Shown: piece by piece, positions 44,347 through 53,176 of the stretch | How positions within the stretch are numbered: the first letter of the stretch is position 1 | Layout: each line of letters starts with the position of its first letter | From: JBFMFR01 sp040752025 | GTDB taxonomy: Bacteria; Chloroflexota; Anaerolineae; Anaerolineales; UBA4823 | DNA: 64,000 nt | NCBI GenBank assembly: GCA_040752025.1 | Contig: JBFMFR010000022.1 | Location: forward strand, 36,140-100,139 | Direction of reading: 5' to 3' | Translations under genes and position numbers: made by a program | The notes under the pieces: model-generated | Seen by the model: the letters and a program-made list of their open reading frames with translations, nothing else | What the model was told of the DNA's origin: nothing | Databases searched by the model: none

Positions 44347-45117
44347 TCAGCCGCCCTTGAGATAAATACCCGTAGGGTCAAGTTCGTCGCGCAGGATGCG
44401 CAGTTCATCCTCGGAGGGCGGCTCGGTGTGGCGCAGCTCTGGCGAGACTTTCAGGTCCCAGCCGGTGTTAGCCCGGGCTTCTTCAGCAGTCTTGCCCGGA
44501 TGTAAAGCCGTCAGGGTCAGTTCGCCGTTCTCGTCCGGCTCCAGGATGCCGATGTCCGTCACCACAGCCTGCGGCCCACCCCCGCGCAGGCCGGCAGCCT
44601 CGCGCTCGGCGCGCCCGCTCAGGAATCCGGCGGAGGTGCGGAAGTCGCAGCTTTCCGGGAAGCGGCGCTTCTGGTGGGGGGTCATGATGTAGCAGCGGTT
44701 GGCCCAGGCGGCGATCTCCTTAGAGCCGCCGGAGCCAGGCAGGCGCACCTTGGGATGCTCGTAATCGCCGATCACGGTGGCGTTGATGTTGCCGTAACGG
44801 TCGATTTGCGCCCCGCCCATGAAGCCCACATCCACGTTGCCGCGCTGCAAGTACAGCGCAAAGATATCGTACATGCTGCAAACGGCGGTGGCGCCGCTCA
44901 CCAGGGTGGGATCGCCGATGGACAGCGGCAGGCGCTCCGGTTGGGCGCCGATCACCCCGGCTTCGTAGATCATCAGCAGGTTGGGGGCGTGGGTGCGCCG
45001 GGCCAGGTTGCAGGCCAGGTTGGGCTGGCCAACGCCAACGAAAACCACATCGCCGTCGCGCAGCAGGCGGGCAGCGTTTACGATCATCAGTTCTGCGGAA
45101 GAATATGCTTCGGTCAT
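44347..45117 (-). CDS. CoA-transferase subunit B (glutaconate/IpdB type)
   Basis: A 256-residue class I CoA-transferase beta subunit. The catalytic Glu is in LLMIYEAGVIGAQP near residue 52, and GFMGGAQIDRYGNINATVIGD and LPGSGGSKEIAA are family blocks. With the alpha subunit at 47067-47969 it should move CoA between acyl groups; IpdAB-type ring-opening hydrolases share this fold, so the reaction is not certain. Its stop lies 2 bp from that of dnaE. Unusually, the two subunit genes are separated by two other genes on the same strand. Confidence 0.88.
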   Translation of the reverse strand: MTEAYSSAELMIVNAARLLRDGDVVFVGVGQPNLACNLARRTHAPNLLMIYEAGVIGAQPERLPLSIGDPTLVSGATAVCSMYDIFALYLQRGNVDVGFMGGAQIDRYGNINATVIGDYEHPKVRLPGSGGSKEIAAWANRCYIMTPHQKRRFPESCDFRTSAGFLSGRAEREAAGLRGGGPQAVVTDIGILEPDENGELTLTALHPGKTAEEARANTGWDLKVSPELRHTEPPSEDELRILRDELDPTGIYLKGG

Positions 45118-45184
45118 GTGTTCGTTTCTCCGGTGTAAAGATGGATTGCTCTTGTGTATACCAGGTTCCGCCAGATTCCCTGGG

Positions 45185-46081
45185 CTAGGCTTCTCCAGAA
45201 TATTTGTCCTGGGTTGGCTCGGGCCCGCGGCGGAACAGGAGCAGGTGAGAAAGGCAGGCTAACGCCACGATAATGTAAGCGCCGATGTACAGGGTATCGG
45301 TGAACAGGCTGAGAATCAGGTCGCTGGTTTCCGAAAGGTACTGGCTGCCGCCCAGGTAATACCACGAGGTAATCCCGTCCGAAATGGCAAAGGCGATCAG
45401 GCCCCACCAGGCGCGCCCCCAGATGCCTTGCCCGAACAGGCGCGACAGGTTGAGCGCTGCCAACCCGATGCCCAGGTCCAGGACTGGATAGAGGATCGCC
45501 AGGAACATACCCAGGGGCTCCCAATCCTCACCGTAGCCGCCGCGCAGCATCAGGCTATAGATCACCAGGGTGACGCCGCTGGCGATCCCCAGCGCCAACG
45601 CCAGCACGCCCAGATCGACCAGCTTCAAACGGCGGCTCGATTCAGGATCGGCGAAATTATACGTGTTGATCTGGCGGTATTGAATCACTACGGACATGGC
45701 GAAGAAGACGAAAGCCATCGTCCAAAAGAAGTCAGTGATGTTGACGTCGGGCAGGCTGTCGTAAATCGGCTGTATAGCCAGCCAGACGATCTCGCCGGAG
45801 GCCCAGGTCCACAGGCCCAGCAGGAAGAAGGTCCAGGTCAGGCGCGGAGGATCGTCGTGCTGGAATTGCCTGAAGACCAGCGTGCCCAGGATCGCCGCCG
45901 CAACCGAAGATAACAACGTCAGCCAGGTGGTCACGTTTTCGCCCCAGGGCTCGGGCAGCGGCTCGATCAGGTAAAAGAGGTCATAAACAATGACGACCAA
46001 CGCCGCCAGCCACAGGCCGGTATGCATGATCCTAAACGAAGTCATGGTTTGTTTACGCATTTCCGTACGAGTGGGTGTCAT
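45185..46081 (-). CDS. Stand-alone multi-pass membrane sensor-like domain
   Basis: A 298-residue integral membrane protein with about eight to nine hydrophobic segments and no soluble domain. Its order of elements matches the membrane half of the histidine kinase at 48057-50330: a pair of helices, then VNITDFFWTMAFVFFAMSVV (kinase: SIADIFYLAYYPVFAAGLLL), then LYPVLDLGIGLAALNLSRL (kinase: AYPAFDLVLFFVLLQMLF). It therefore looks like a sensor input domain without an output. It starts 11 bp after the previous gene and sits between the two CoA-transferase subunit genes. Confidence 0.7.
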   Translation of the reverse strand: MTPTRTEMRKQTMTSFRIMHTGLWLAALVVIVYDLFYLIEPLPEPWGENVTTWLTLLSSVAAAILGTLVFRQFQHDDPPRLTWTFFLLGLWTWASGEIVWLAIQPIYDSLPDVNITDFFWTMAFVFFAMSVVIQYRQINTYNFADPESSRRLKLVDLGVLALALGIASGVTLVIYSLMLRGGYGEDWEPLGMFLAILYPVLDLGIGLAALNLSRLFGQGIWGRAWWGLIAFAISDGITSWYYLGGSQYLSETSDLILSLFTDTLYIGAYIIVALACLSHLLLFRRGPEPTQDKYSGEA

Positions 46082-46092
46082 ATAGCCCGCCT

Positions 46093-47046
46093 TCAGACAA
46101 TCGAAGAAATGGTAAGCCCCTGCATGTTCAGGGCGTTCTGTTCTGGTTCTCCCAGGGCGCTGAGAGACTCGCTTAGCAATTGCTGGGCAAAGCGGGTGCC
46201 AATCACTTGCACAACCTGCCTGGTGAGCGCTTGCAGCATGGCGTGGTAGACAGGAGCGCCTTCTTCAGCGTTCGAGCGCAGGCGCTGGTCGATCAAGACC
46301 GTGCCGACTAACTGGATGCCCCAACGCTTTTGCCGGGAGAGCATGTTCAGATCTTGGACCAGAGAAAGCAGCAGTTTTTGCCCAACAAACTGCTGGTAGA
46401 ACCCCAGGTGTTTTTCGACCCAGGTGACCACTCCCATGCGCAAAAGCAGCACCTGATAAGTGGGAGTTTCCTCCCGGGCCGGGTAGAAACTGATTTTCCA
46501 GGTTTCTGAAGGTTGGTCCTGGATCATACGCACCGCTGGCGGGCTGTCGGAAAAGCCGCTGCGGGTTGAGAAAATCACTTCTGAGCTGACTGGCGCGCCT
46601 CTCCACAGCAGCATGAAGCCATCTGCGGAAGGAGACTGGATGCGCAGCAGGCCGTTGTCGCCCTGGGCCTGGCTGTTTTCGATGTATTTCTCGACCTGTG
46701 TGGAGGGGATCTCATCCTGCTGCTGCGGCGGGTACCATTCCAGGGCCTGCAAGGCGGCGCGCACGCCTGCCACTGGCAGGTTCACGGTGCGCGCCGGCAC
46801 CTCTTCCGCTCCCCAATCCGCAGTGACCTGCTCGGGTTGGAGAGGCAGGCTTTGCTGCTGGCGCAGGCGAAAGGCGCCGGCCAGCTCCCCCCGGGTATAA
46901 GCCAGCACAATCTGGTGGTCCTCACGCAGGTGAAGCTCGATCAACCCGTTGACCTGGTCGCGCTCGAACAGGCTTTGCAGGTTGTGCAGGTAAGCCCTGG
47001 AGCAGAGCAACTGGCTGTCTAACGCCTGACGGTAAAAGGGGAGCAT
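46093..47046 (-). CDS. Hypothetical protein in the CoA-transferase run
   Basis: A 317-residue soluble protein without signal peptide or membrane helix. The first 85 residues (LIELHLREDHQIVLAYTRGE, LAGAFRL) have the shape of a DUF4388-like module, which is seen in response regulators, but this is only a resemblance. The middle is variable (LLRIQSPSADGFMLLWRGA). The C-terminal 120 residues (WVEKHLGFYQQFVGQKLLLS, VQDLNMLSRQKRWGIQLVG) are helical. The gene is 20 bp after CoA-transferase subunit A and 11 bp ahead of the membrane protein. Function not proposed. Confidence 0.65.
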   Translation of the reverse strand: MLPFYRQALDSQLLCSRAYLHNLQSLFERDQVNGLIELHLREDHQIVLAYTRGELAGAFRLRQQQSLPLQPEQVTADWGAEEVPARTVNLPVAGVRAALQALEWYPPQQQDEIPSTQVEKYIENSQAQGDNGLLRIQSPSADGFMLLWRGAPVSSEVIFSTRSGFSDSPPAVRMIQDQPSETWKISFYPAREETPTYQVLLLRMGVVTWVEKHLGFYQQFVGQKLLLSLVQDLNMLSRQKRWGIQLVGTVLIDQRLRSNAEEGAPVYHAMLQALTRQVVQVIGTRFAQQLLSESLSALGEPEQNALNMQGLTISSIV

Positions 47047-47066
47047 GGCGACCCTGAGGTGCGGTC

Positions 47067-47969
47067 CTAATACTGCCCGTAGTCTACACCGGCGCTGGGC
47101 CGGCTGGCAACTTTCAAACGCGCCTGGGCCTCAGCGCCCAGTTTGTCCCAGTATTCCTGACGGTCCTTGACGCCGAAGACCCATTCATCCAGCCAGGTGG
47201 CAATGCCCTCCTGGCTCTGGCTGACCCGGTCCCATTCCAGGTAGAAGGCATTGTCGCGGTCGTAGTAGCCCTGGGTGTAAGATGGGTGGCTGCAATAGGG
47301 CACGTGGCAGACGGCGTCGACGATGAAGCCCGGGATCAGGGTGCGATTGGGGTCGGAGCGGATCACGGCTTCATCAACGATCTCTTCGGCAGTCAGGATG
47401 ACGCGCTGGGCGGCGAAGGCGGCTTCTTTCTGCTCGCCGATGATGCCCCAAATCTGGGCGTTACCCTGCGCGTCGCAGCGCTGCACGTGGACGATGGCGA
47501 TATCTGGGTTCAAAGCCGGCACGACCACCACCGGCTTGCCCGAATAGGGGTCGGCGACGGTGCAGTAGCTGGGGTTGGCCTTTTCGAGATCGTCGGCGGC
47601 GGTGGGGTTCATCGGCATGAAGGGCAGCCCGGCCGCGCCAGCTTGCAAGCGTGTGATCATGGCGAAGTGCGAATATTCTTCCCACTCCAGGCGGCCTTTC
47701 TCGATCTCGGCGCGCACCAGGCGCAGCGATCCCACGCCGGGGTTGCCCATGTAGGAGAAGATCACCTTGCGGGCGCAGCCGGCGGCGACCATCTGGTCGT
47801 AGATCAGGTCGGGGGTGGCGCGCGCCAGCACTAGGTCCTTCTTGCCCTGGCGGATGATCTCATGCCCGGCGGCGAATGGAATCAGGTGGGTGAAACCGGC
47901 GCAGTAGAGAACATCGCCATCGTGAACGTTTTCGGTGACAGCTTGGGAAAGAGAGATGAGTTTTGACAT
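47067..47969 (-). CDS. CoA-transferase subunit A (glutaconate/IpdA type)
   Basis: A 300-residue class I CoA-transferase alpha subunit: VHDGDVLYCAGFTHLIPFAA at the N-terminus, then KVIFSYMGNPGVGSLRLVRA near 68, HFAMITRLQAGAAGLPFMPM near 100 and PDIAIVHVQRCDAQGNAQIWG near 155. It should pair with subunit B at 44347-45117 as an alpha-beta complex. No ribosome site is obvious before the ATG. The histidine kinase gene ends 87 bp upstream; the gap holds G-rich sequence but no structure I can name. Confidence 0.88.
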   Translation of the reverse strand: MSKLISLSQAVTENVHDGDVLYCAGFTHLIPFAAGHEIIRQGKKDLVLARATPDLIYDQMVAAGCARKVIFSYMGNPGVGSLRLVRAEIEKGRLEWEEYSHFAMITRLQAGAAGLPFMPMNPTAADDLEKANPSYCTVADPYSGKPVVVVPALNPDIAIVHVQRCDAQGNAQIWGIIGEQKEAAFAAQRVILTAEEIVDEAVIRSDPNRTLIPGFIVDAVCHVPYCSHPSYTQGYYDRDNAFYLEWDRVSQSQEGIATWLDEWVFGVKDRQEYWDKLGAEAQARLKVASRPSAGVDYGQY

Positions 47970-48056
47970 AGTCGTTTCGTGGGTAGGGGGTTTAGAGGGT
48001 TGCGGGTGATGGGTGGTTGGAATGGGATCGAGGCGGCCGGCTGGTCGGGAGCAGGC

Positions 48057-50330
48057 TCACATCGGCAGCCGCACGTGGAACTGGCTCCCAGGGCAGCACT
48101 GTTCGTTGTGGCCCGGGCTTTCTGCCCAGATCTTTCCGCCGTGGGCAGTGACGATGCCGCGGGCGAGCGGCAGCCCGAGACCTGGCCCGCCGCCTTTGAA
48201 CTTGGTCTGGCCGGAGGAATGCAGGGCGACCTGCCCGATCTGGTAGAATTTTTCGAAGATCAGCTCGAGCTGGGCCGGATCGATGCCGATGCCGGTATCG
48301 GCGATGACGATCTCGATGGTTTTCTCGGCGTGGTCGGCGCTTCCGTAGATGGTGAGCTTGCCGCCGTCCGGCGTGTACTTGATGGCGTTCATCACCAATT
48401 GCATGAACACTTTCCCCAGCAGATTGGAATCGGCGTGGATCAGGGGTAGTTGTTCCAGGTTGCGCAGTTCCAAAGCCAGGTTGCGCTGGCGCAGCGATGC
48501 TTCATAGTGCGAGGTCACCCGCATGATCAGATCCGAAGGGCGAAAGGTGTCTTTGTGCATCTCGAGCACCTGGTTGTCGAGCCTGGTCATATCGAGCATG
48601 TTGTTGACCACCTGGACCAGCCGGTCTGTGCCGCGCCCGATGCCATCCAGCAGGGTGAGATTGTCGGGGAGGGCGTCGATGTTTGGCTGGCTGGCCAGGG
48701 TTTGCGTGTAGCCCTTGATCACGGTCAGAGGCGTGCGCAATTCGTGGGCGACCACTTCGATGAAGTTCGACTTGGCCCTGTCCAGGATTTCCAGGGTGCG
48801 GTAGGCCTGATCCAGCTCACCGTACAGGCGGGAGTTCTCCAGGGTGACCGCAGCCTGGCCGGCAAAAGCCAGTGCTGGTTCCATTTCCTCGGGGCCGAAG
48901 GCGCCTGCCTCCCGGCGGGTCATCGAGATCATGCCGATCAATTCGTCGCGCACGATCAGCGGCACGCCCATCCAGGACCTGTTCAGGGGCAGCCAGGGCA
49001 GGATGGTCCAGCCGGGCTCCTGGGTGACGTCCTCGATGATCGTGGGCCGGCAGGTTTCGGCCATTTTCAAGTATGGATCGTCTTCACGGATGGCGATCAA
49101 CACCTCCTGTGTGCGCTGGTCGTTCTCCGGGAAGCCGCGCTGTGCAGCGATGAACAGGTGGTTCTTCTTCTCCAGCATGATCGAGCAGCGCTCGTAAGGC
49201 ACGACGATGGCCAACTGGTCCAGGATCATGCCAGGCACGCGCTGGAAATCCAACGAGGAGGCCATCTCCCGAGCAGCCTGGGCGAGAGCTTCGGCCAGGC
49301 GCAGCCGGTGCAGCTCGCCCTGGTACAGGCGGGTGTTCTCTTGCAGTACGAGCACCTGGCGCAGCATCGTCAGCACGAATATGCCGCCAACGAAGGCGGA
49401 GACGACCGCCTCCGGCAGGTTGGAGACCTGATCGCGGAAGGCCAAAACGAGGAAGGCCATCAGTCCCCACAGGTAAGGCGTGTACACGACCCAGTTGATG
49501 ATGCGGCCCACATGGCTGCCGGCCTGGGCTTCACCGGGTTCTGCCTTTATGCGGAAGCTGCCTTCAACCTGGATCACACCCGCCAGGGCAGCCAGGGCGA
49601 AAGAGAGCACGTACAAAAAATCGACCGGATTCCCCGGGGCATAGGCGCCTGCCACGGATTCCAGGCTGTAGATCACATCGGCGACAATGCCAAAGGCAAC
49701 GCTGATTTGCAAGCACAACAAGGCAGGGGTGGCGCCGCGGCTGCGCCGGAAGAGCATCTGCAGCAGCACGAAGAACAGGACCAGGTCAAAGGCCGGGTAG
49801 GCCACGGCGACGATGATTTCGAGCAGGTCCAGGCCAGCCCTGGCGGCCAGGGGGGCGATCAAGAAGTTCAACACCAGCAAGCTGGCAGACAGCATGACGA
49901 TGGTGATGTCCAGCAGGGTGCTGCGACGCTCCCACAGGCTCAGCGAGCTGGCCGGCAGCAGGAGCAGGCCAGCGGCGAAGACCGGGTAATAGGCCAGGTA
50001 AAAAATGTCAGCGATCGAGGGGAAGTGGGCCGCGCCTGGGAACTGGTTGAGCACGATGAAGATAACATCGGCCAGCAGGTACAGGCCCTGACCAACTGCC
50101 AATACCGTCCAGGCCTGGGCCAGCCGGTGGTTCAGGGCGCGGCTGTGGAGGGCGGCGTAGGCCAGCGCCAGGGTGGCGATGAGGTTCGTGATCAGCAGGA
50201 GGGCGTTGCTGGCATCCGGATACCAACTGGCGCGACCCATGAAGAGCAAGGCCAGCAGCAGGTACAGCCCGGCGATGGCGCCCAGCCCTAGGATGGCAGA
50301 GCGGAACGTAATCAGACGTTTGGCGGCCAC
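48057..50330 (-). CDS. Membrane sensor histidine kinase with GAF domain
   Basis: A 757-residue hybrid-free sensor kinase. About nine membrane helices cover residues 1-320. A GAF domain follows (about 355-500, LEALAQ... with SIMLEKKNHLFIAAQRGFPE). The HisKA H-box is VVAHELRTPLTVIKGY near 535, and the HATPase has QLVMNAIKYTPDGG (N-box), IADTGIGID (G1) and GGPGLGLPLA (G2). The start is taken as GTG 50330, because a TATAAT box sits 9 bases upstream and codons further upstream look non-coding in character. No response regulator gene is adjacent. The membrane part resembles the protein at 45185-46081. Confidence 0.9.
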   Translation of the reverse strand: MAAKRLITFRSAILGLGAIAGLYLLLALLFMGRASWYPDASNALLLITNLIATLALAYAALHSRALNHRLAQAWTVLAVGQGLYLLADVIFIVLNQFPGAAHFPSIADIFYLAYYPVFAAGLLLLPASSLSLWERRSTLLDITIVMLSASLLVLNFLIAPLAARAGLDLLEIIVAVAYPAFDLVLFFVLLQMLFRRSRGATPALLCLQISVAFGIVADVIYSLESVAGAYAPGNPVDFLYVLSFALAALAGVIQVEGSFRIKAEPGEAQAGSHVGRIINWVVYTPYLWGLMAFLVLAFRDQVSNLPEAVVSAFVGGIFVLTMLRQVLVLQENTRLYQGELHRLRLAEALAQAAREMASSLDFQRVPGMILDQLAIVVPYERCSIMLEKKNHLFIAAQRGFPENDQRTQEVLIAIREDDPYLKMAETCRPTIIEDVTQEPGWTILPWLPLNRSWMGVPLIVRDELIGMISMTRREAGAFGPEEMEPALAFAGQAAVTLENSRLYGELDQAYRTLEILDRAKSNFIEVVAHELRTPLTVIKGYTQTLASQPNIDALPDNLTLLDGIGRGTDRLVQVVNNMLDMTRLDNQVLEMHKDTFRPSDLIMRVTSHYEASLRQRNLALELRNLEQLPLIHADSNLLGKVFMQLVMNAIKYTPDGGKLTIYGSADHAEKTIEIVIADTGIGIDPAQLELIFEKFYQIGQVALHSSGQTKFKGGGPGLGLPLARGIVTAHGGKIWAESPGHNEQCCPGSQFHVRLPM

Positions 50331-50339
50331 GATGGGGAT

Positions 50340-50368
50340 ATTATACTTCAGATCGAAGGGTGGGCTAA
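50340..50368 (-). promoter_or_regulatory. Leaderless-type promoter of the histidine kinase gene
   Basis: TATAAT at 50345-50340 and a weak -35 TTAGCC at 50368-50363 with a 17-base spacer. The expected transcription start falls within about 3 bases of the GTG start codon at 50330, so the mRNA would be leaderless. Confidence 0.45.
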
Positions 50369-51657
50369 GCGCGGCTGAGCGGGTGTTTCCAGGTCGAGCG
50401 AGGCAGGCGCATGATCTCGGCGGCGGGTCTGCTGGCCTGGAGCAGTTGGGCCATGAGGCGCATGGGCGCATCGACGTGGTTGAAGAAGGCGCGGTAGCCG
50501 GCGCACAGGTAGTTCAGGCCGGGCTCGCCCTGCGGCGTGGCGAGGAAGCGGTTGCGCGGGCATTCGCCCTGGCAGGCGAAGCGCACTTCGCATTCCAGGC
50601 AGTAGCCCGGCAGGGTTTCACGCTTGGCCAGGCCGAACTGGCGCTGCTTTGGGCCGGCAACCAGCTCGAGCAGGTGCTGCTGGTGGATGTTGCCCAGCCG
50701 GTAGCCCGGCTCGACGTAGTGGTCGCAGGCGTACAGGTCGCCGTTGTGCTCCAGGGCCAGGGCGTCGCCGCAGGTCTGGTTGAAGATGCACAGCGGCGAG
50801 GGCCGGCCCAGCCAGGCCGCCAGGGCGGCGTCGAAGAGCTGCACGTAGACCTGGCCGACGTCGCGCTGCACCCATTCGTCGAAGACGGCGATCAAGAAGC
50901 GGCCCCACTGCTCGGGGCGCACGGAGCGCCGGGTGACCTGGTCGCCGGCCTGGGTGTAGAGCGGGCGCTCTCCCCCTGCCGCGCCCCAGCCCTGCTCGGC
51001 CAGGGGCAGGGCTTCTGGCGTGGCGCGCTCGACGATGGGGATGAACTGGATGAACTCGGCCCGCAGGCGGTCGCGGAAGAAGCGGTAGACTTTGAGGGGC
51101 TGATCGGCGTTGGCGGCGTGCACGCAGCACAGGATGTTGAACTCCACCTGGTGCTGCTTGAGCAGTCCGGCGGCGCGCATCACCCGGGCGTGGGTGCCGC
51201 CGCCGCCCTTGTCCACGCGGTAGGCGTCGTGCAGGGCGTGGGGGCCGTCCAGGCTGAGGCCGACCAGGAAATGATGCTGGCGGAAGAAGCGGCACCAGTC
51301 GTCGTCCAGGCGGGCGCCGTTGGTCTGGAGGGTATGGACGACGGTCTTGCCGGGCGGGGTGTAGCGGGCGGCCAGGGAGACGGCTTTCTCGAAGAACGCC
51401 AGGCCCATGAGGGTCGGCTCGCCGCCCTGCCAGGCCAGGGTGACCTCGGGGGCGGCCTGGGCTTCGATCACCTGGCGGATGTAGACTTCCAGGGTGGCCT
51501 CGTCCATGCGGAAGCGGCTGCCGGGGTACAGGCGTTCCTTGGAGAGGAAGAAGCAGTACCGGCAGGCCAGGTTGCACTGGGCGCCGCTGGGTTTGGCCAG
51601 AACGTGGAAGGCGGGCGGGGCCTGCAGCGGGCGGGGGGTGGGCAGGCTGGGGCTCAT
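50365..51657 (-). CDS. Anaerobic sulfatase-maturating radical SAM enzyme
   Basis: A 430-residue radical SAM/SPASM protein of the anSME type, which converts a Cys or Ser of sulfatases to formylglycine without oxygen. The S-adenosylmethionine cluster motif is CNLACRYC in FHVLAKPSGAQCNLACRYC near residue 30. LAWQGGEPTLMGLAFFEKA and GLSLDGPHALHDAYR are anSME hallmarks. The C-terminal half carries the extra cysteines of the SPASM clusters (CGDALALEHNGDLYACDHYV, CLECEVRFACQGECPRNRF). The sulfatase gene lies 118 bp upstream on the same strand. The ATG at 51657 is chosen because a promoter abuts it. Confidence 0.93.
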   Translation of the reverse strand: MSPSLPTPRPLQAPPAFHVLAKPSGAQCNLACRYCFFLSKERLYPGSRFRMDEATLEVYIRQVIEAQAAPEVTLAWQGGEPTLMGLAFFEKAVSLAARYTPPGKTVVHTLQTNGARLDDDWCRFFRQHHFLVGLSLDGPHALHDAYRVDKGGGGTHARVMRAAGLLKQHQVEFNILCCVHAANADQPLKVYRFFRDRLRAEFIQFIPIVERATPEALPLAEQGWGAAGGERPLYTQAGDQVTRRSVRPEQWGRFLIAVFDEWVQRDVGQVYVQLFDAALAAWLGRPSPLCIFNQTCGDALALEHNGDLYACDHYVEPGYRLGNIHQQHLLELVAGPKQRQFGLAKRETLPGYCLECEVRFACQGECPRNRFLATPQGEPGLNYLCAGYRAFFNHVDAPMRLMAQLLQASRPAAEIMRLPRSTWKHPLSRA

Positions 51658-51667
51658 GGCTGTTGGG

Positions 51668-51695
51668 ATTATACCCGCGCTTGCCTGAGTTTCAA
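51668..51695 (-). promoter_or_regulatory. Leaderless-type promoter of the sulfatase maturase gene
   Basis: TTGAAA (51695-51690) and TATAAT (51673-51668) with a 16-base spacer. The -10 ends 10 bases before the ATG at 51657, giving a leader of only a few bases and no ribosome site. Confidence 0.55.
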
Positions 51696-51775
51696 ATCTC
51701 AGGTGGGTGCGCCAAGGGCCAAGGTTGAGCCCGGCGGGCATGAATTGCCCCGCCTATCAAGCAGCGTCGGGTGTG

Positions 51776-53170
51776 TCAGGACTTCCGGGATTTGGCCTGG
51801 GAGTCTACCATCTGGTCTGCCCAGGCCTGGTACTGCGAGCGCAGGGTGCGCAGGCGGGCGGGCTCCTGGGTGGAGAGATCGTTTTGTTCGCTGAGGTCCT
51901 CGGCCAGGTTGAAGAGCATGGGGCGGCGGCCGCCTTCGGTTTGCACCAGTTTCCAGTCGCCGCTGCGCAGGGCCCACTGCTGGCGCATGCGCCAGTAAAG
52001 CTGGTCGTGCGGGGCGGCGGGCTGGCTGCCAGACAGGTGGGGCAGCAGGTCGACGCCGTCCAGTTGGGCGCTGGAAGCTGCCCCGGCGGCGGACAGCAGG
52101 GTGGGCAGCAGGTCGAGCGAGGCGATCGGCTGCGTATAGACTAAGCCGGCGGGGAGCCGGCGCGGCCAGCGCAGCAGGAAGGGCACGCGCACGCCGCCTT
52201 CGTACAGGGTGGCTTTGCCGCCGCGCAGCGGGGCGTTGCTGGCGGTGGTCTGGGCGGTCGGGCCGCCGTTGTCGCTCAAGAAGACTACCAGGGTATCCTG
52301 CTCCAGGCCGGTCTCGGCGAGTTTGTTCAGCACAGCCCCCACGGCGTCGTCCAGGGCGGCCAGCATGGCGGCGTGGGTGCGGCGGGCCTCGTCTGCGATG
52401 TGGGTGAAGCGCTGCATGTATTCATCTGGCGCTTGCAGGGGGGTGTGTACGGCGTTGAAGGCCAGGTACAGGAAGAAGGGTTCGTGTTGGCGGCGGTCGA
52501 TGAAGGACAGGGCCTCGCCGCGCAGGGCATCGGTCAGGTAGGCGGCTTCCTGCACGGGGGTATCGCCGCGCAGCAGGGGCCCGCCGGTCTGGCGTTCGCC
52601 GGGCAGGTAGGAGTGCGAGCCGCCCAGGAAGCCGAAGAACTCGTCGAAGCCGCGCTGCGTGGGCTGCTGCTCCGGGCTGGAGCCCAGGTGCCACTTGCCG
52701 AACATAGCGGTGGCGTAGCCCAGTTCCTTGAGGTATTCGGGGATGATTTTCTCGCTAAGGGGCAGGCCGGAGGTCTCGTCGCCTGGCCCCGGGTTGGTCT
52801 CGAAGCCAAAGCGCTGCTGGTAGCGCCCGGTGAGCAGGCCGGCGCGGGTGGGGGCGCACACCGGGCAGGTGACGTAGCCGCTGGCGGCGCGCACGCCGCC
52901 AGCGGTGAGCGAGTCGATGTTTGGGGTGGGCAGGTCGCCGCCCTGGCAGCCCAGCCCAGCGTAACCCAGGTCGTCGGCCAGGATCAGGATGAGGTTGGGC
53001 CGCGCTGTGCTGGTTGGGCTGGCCGGTCTGGCCAGGCTTACGCTCGGGGTTGGCAGGGGCAGTTGGCTGGCGGTGCAGGCTGCCGGCCCGCCGGCCAGGT
53101 GCAGCAGGGTGGCGGCGCTGGCAGCGCCAGCCAGCCGCAGGAATTCGCGTCGGTTCATTTTCGTATCCAT
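51776..53170 (-). CDS. Exported sulfatase (Cys-type, Tat substrate)
   Basis: A 464-residue sulfatase of the alkaline-phosphatase superfamily. The N-terminus has the Tat motif NRREFLRLAGAASAATLL. The metal site starts with LILADDLGYAGLGCQGG. The formylglycine motif is CAPTRAGLLTGRYQ, so the residue to be modified is a cysteine in CxPxR. FLSDNGGPTAQTTASNAPLRGGK is a further family block. The neighbouring radical SAM gene is its likely activator. ATG 53170 is preferred because TATGAT lies 6 bases upstream (leaderless); ATG 53158 is the alternative. The substrate is unknown. Confidence 0.92.
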   Translation of the reverse strand: MDTKMNRREFLRLAGAASAATLLHLAGGPAACTASQLPLPTPSVSLARPASPTSTARPNLILILADDLGYAGLGCQGGDLPTPNIDSLTAGGVRAASGYVTCPVCAPTRAGLLTGRYQQRFGFETNPGPGDETSGLPLSEKIIPEYLKELGYATAMFGKWHLGSSPEQQPTQRGFDEFFGFLGGSHSYLPGERQTGGPLLRGDTPVQEAAYLTDALRGEALSFIDRRQHEPFFLYLAFNAVHTPLQAPDEYMQRFTHIADEARRTHAAMLAALDDAVGAVLNKLAETGLEQDTLVVFLSDNGGPTAQTTASNAPLRGGKATLYEGGVRVPFLLRWPRRLPAGLVYTQPIASLDLLPTLLSAAGAASSAQLDGVDLLPHLSGSQPAAPHDQLYWRMRQQWALRSGDWKLVQTEGGRRPMLFNLAEDLSEQNDLSTQEPARLRTLRSQYQAWADQMVDSQAKSRKS

Positions 53171-53176
53171 AGATCG

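Noticed and set aside
50365..51657. The radical SAM/SPASM enzyme as a maturase for the NHLP-clan peptide
   Set aside because: The sulfatase with a CxPxR motif is adjacent and the enzyme carries anSME hallmarks; the peptide is 5 kb away.
48450..51894. Two very long open frames on the plus strand (613 and 573 codons) opposite the histidine kinase and the sulfatase maturase
   Set aside because: Their translations are low-complexity (rich in Gln, His, Gly, Ala), show no domain and mirror GC-rich codons of the real genes on the other strand.
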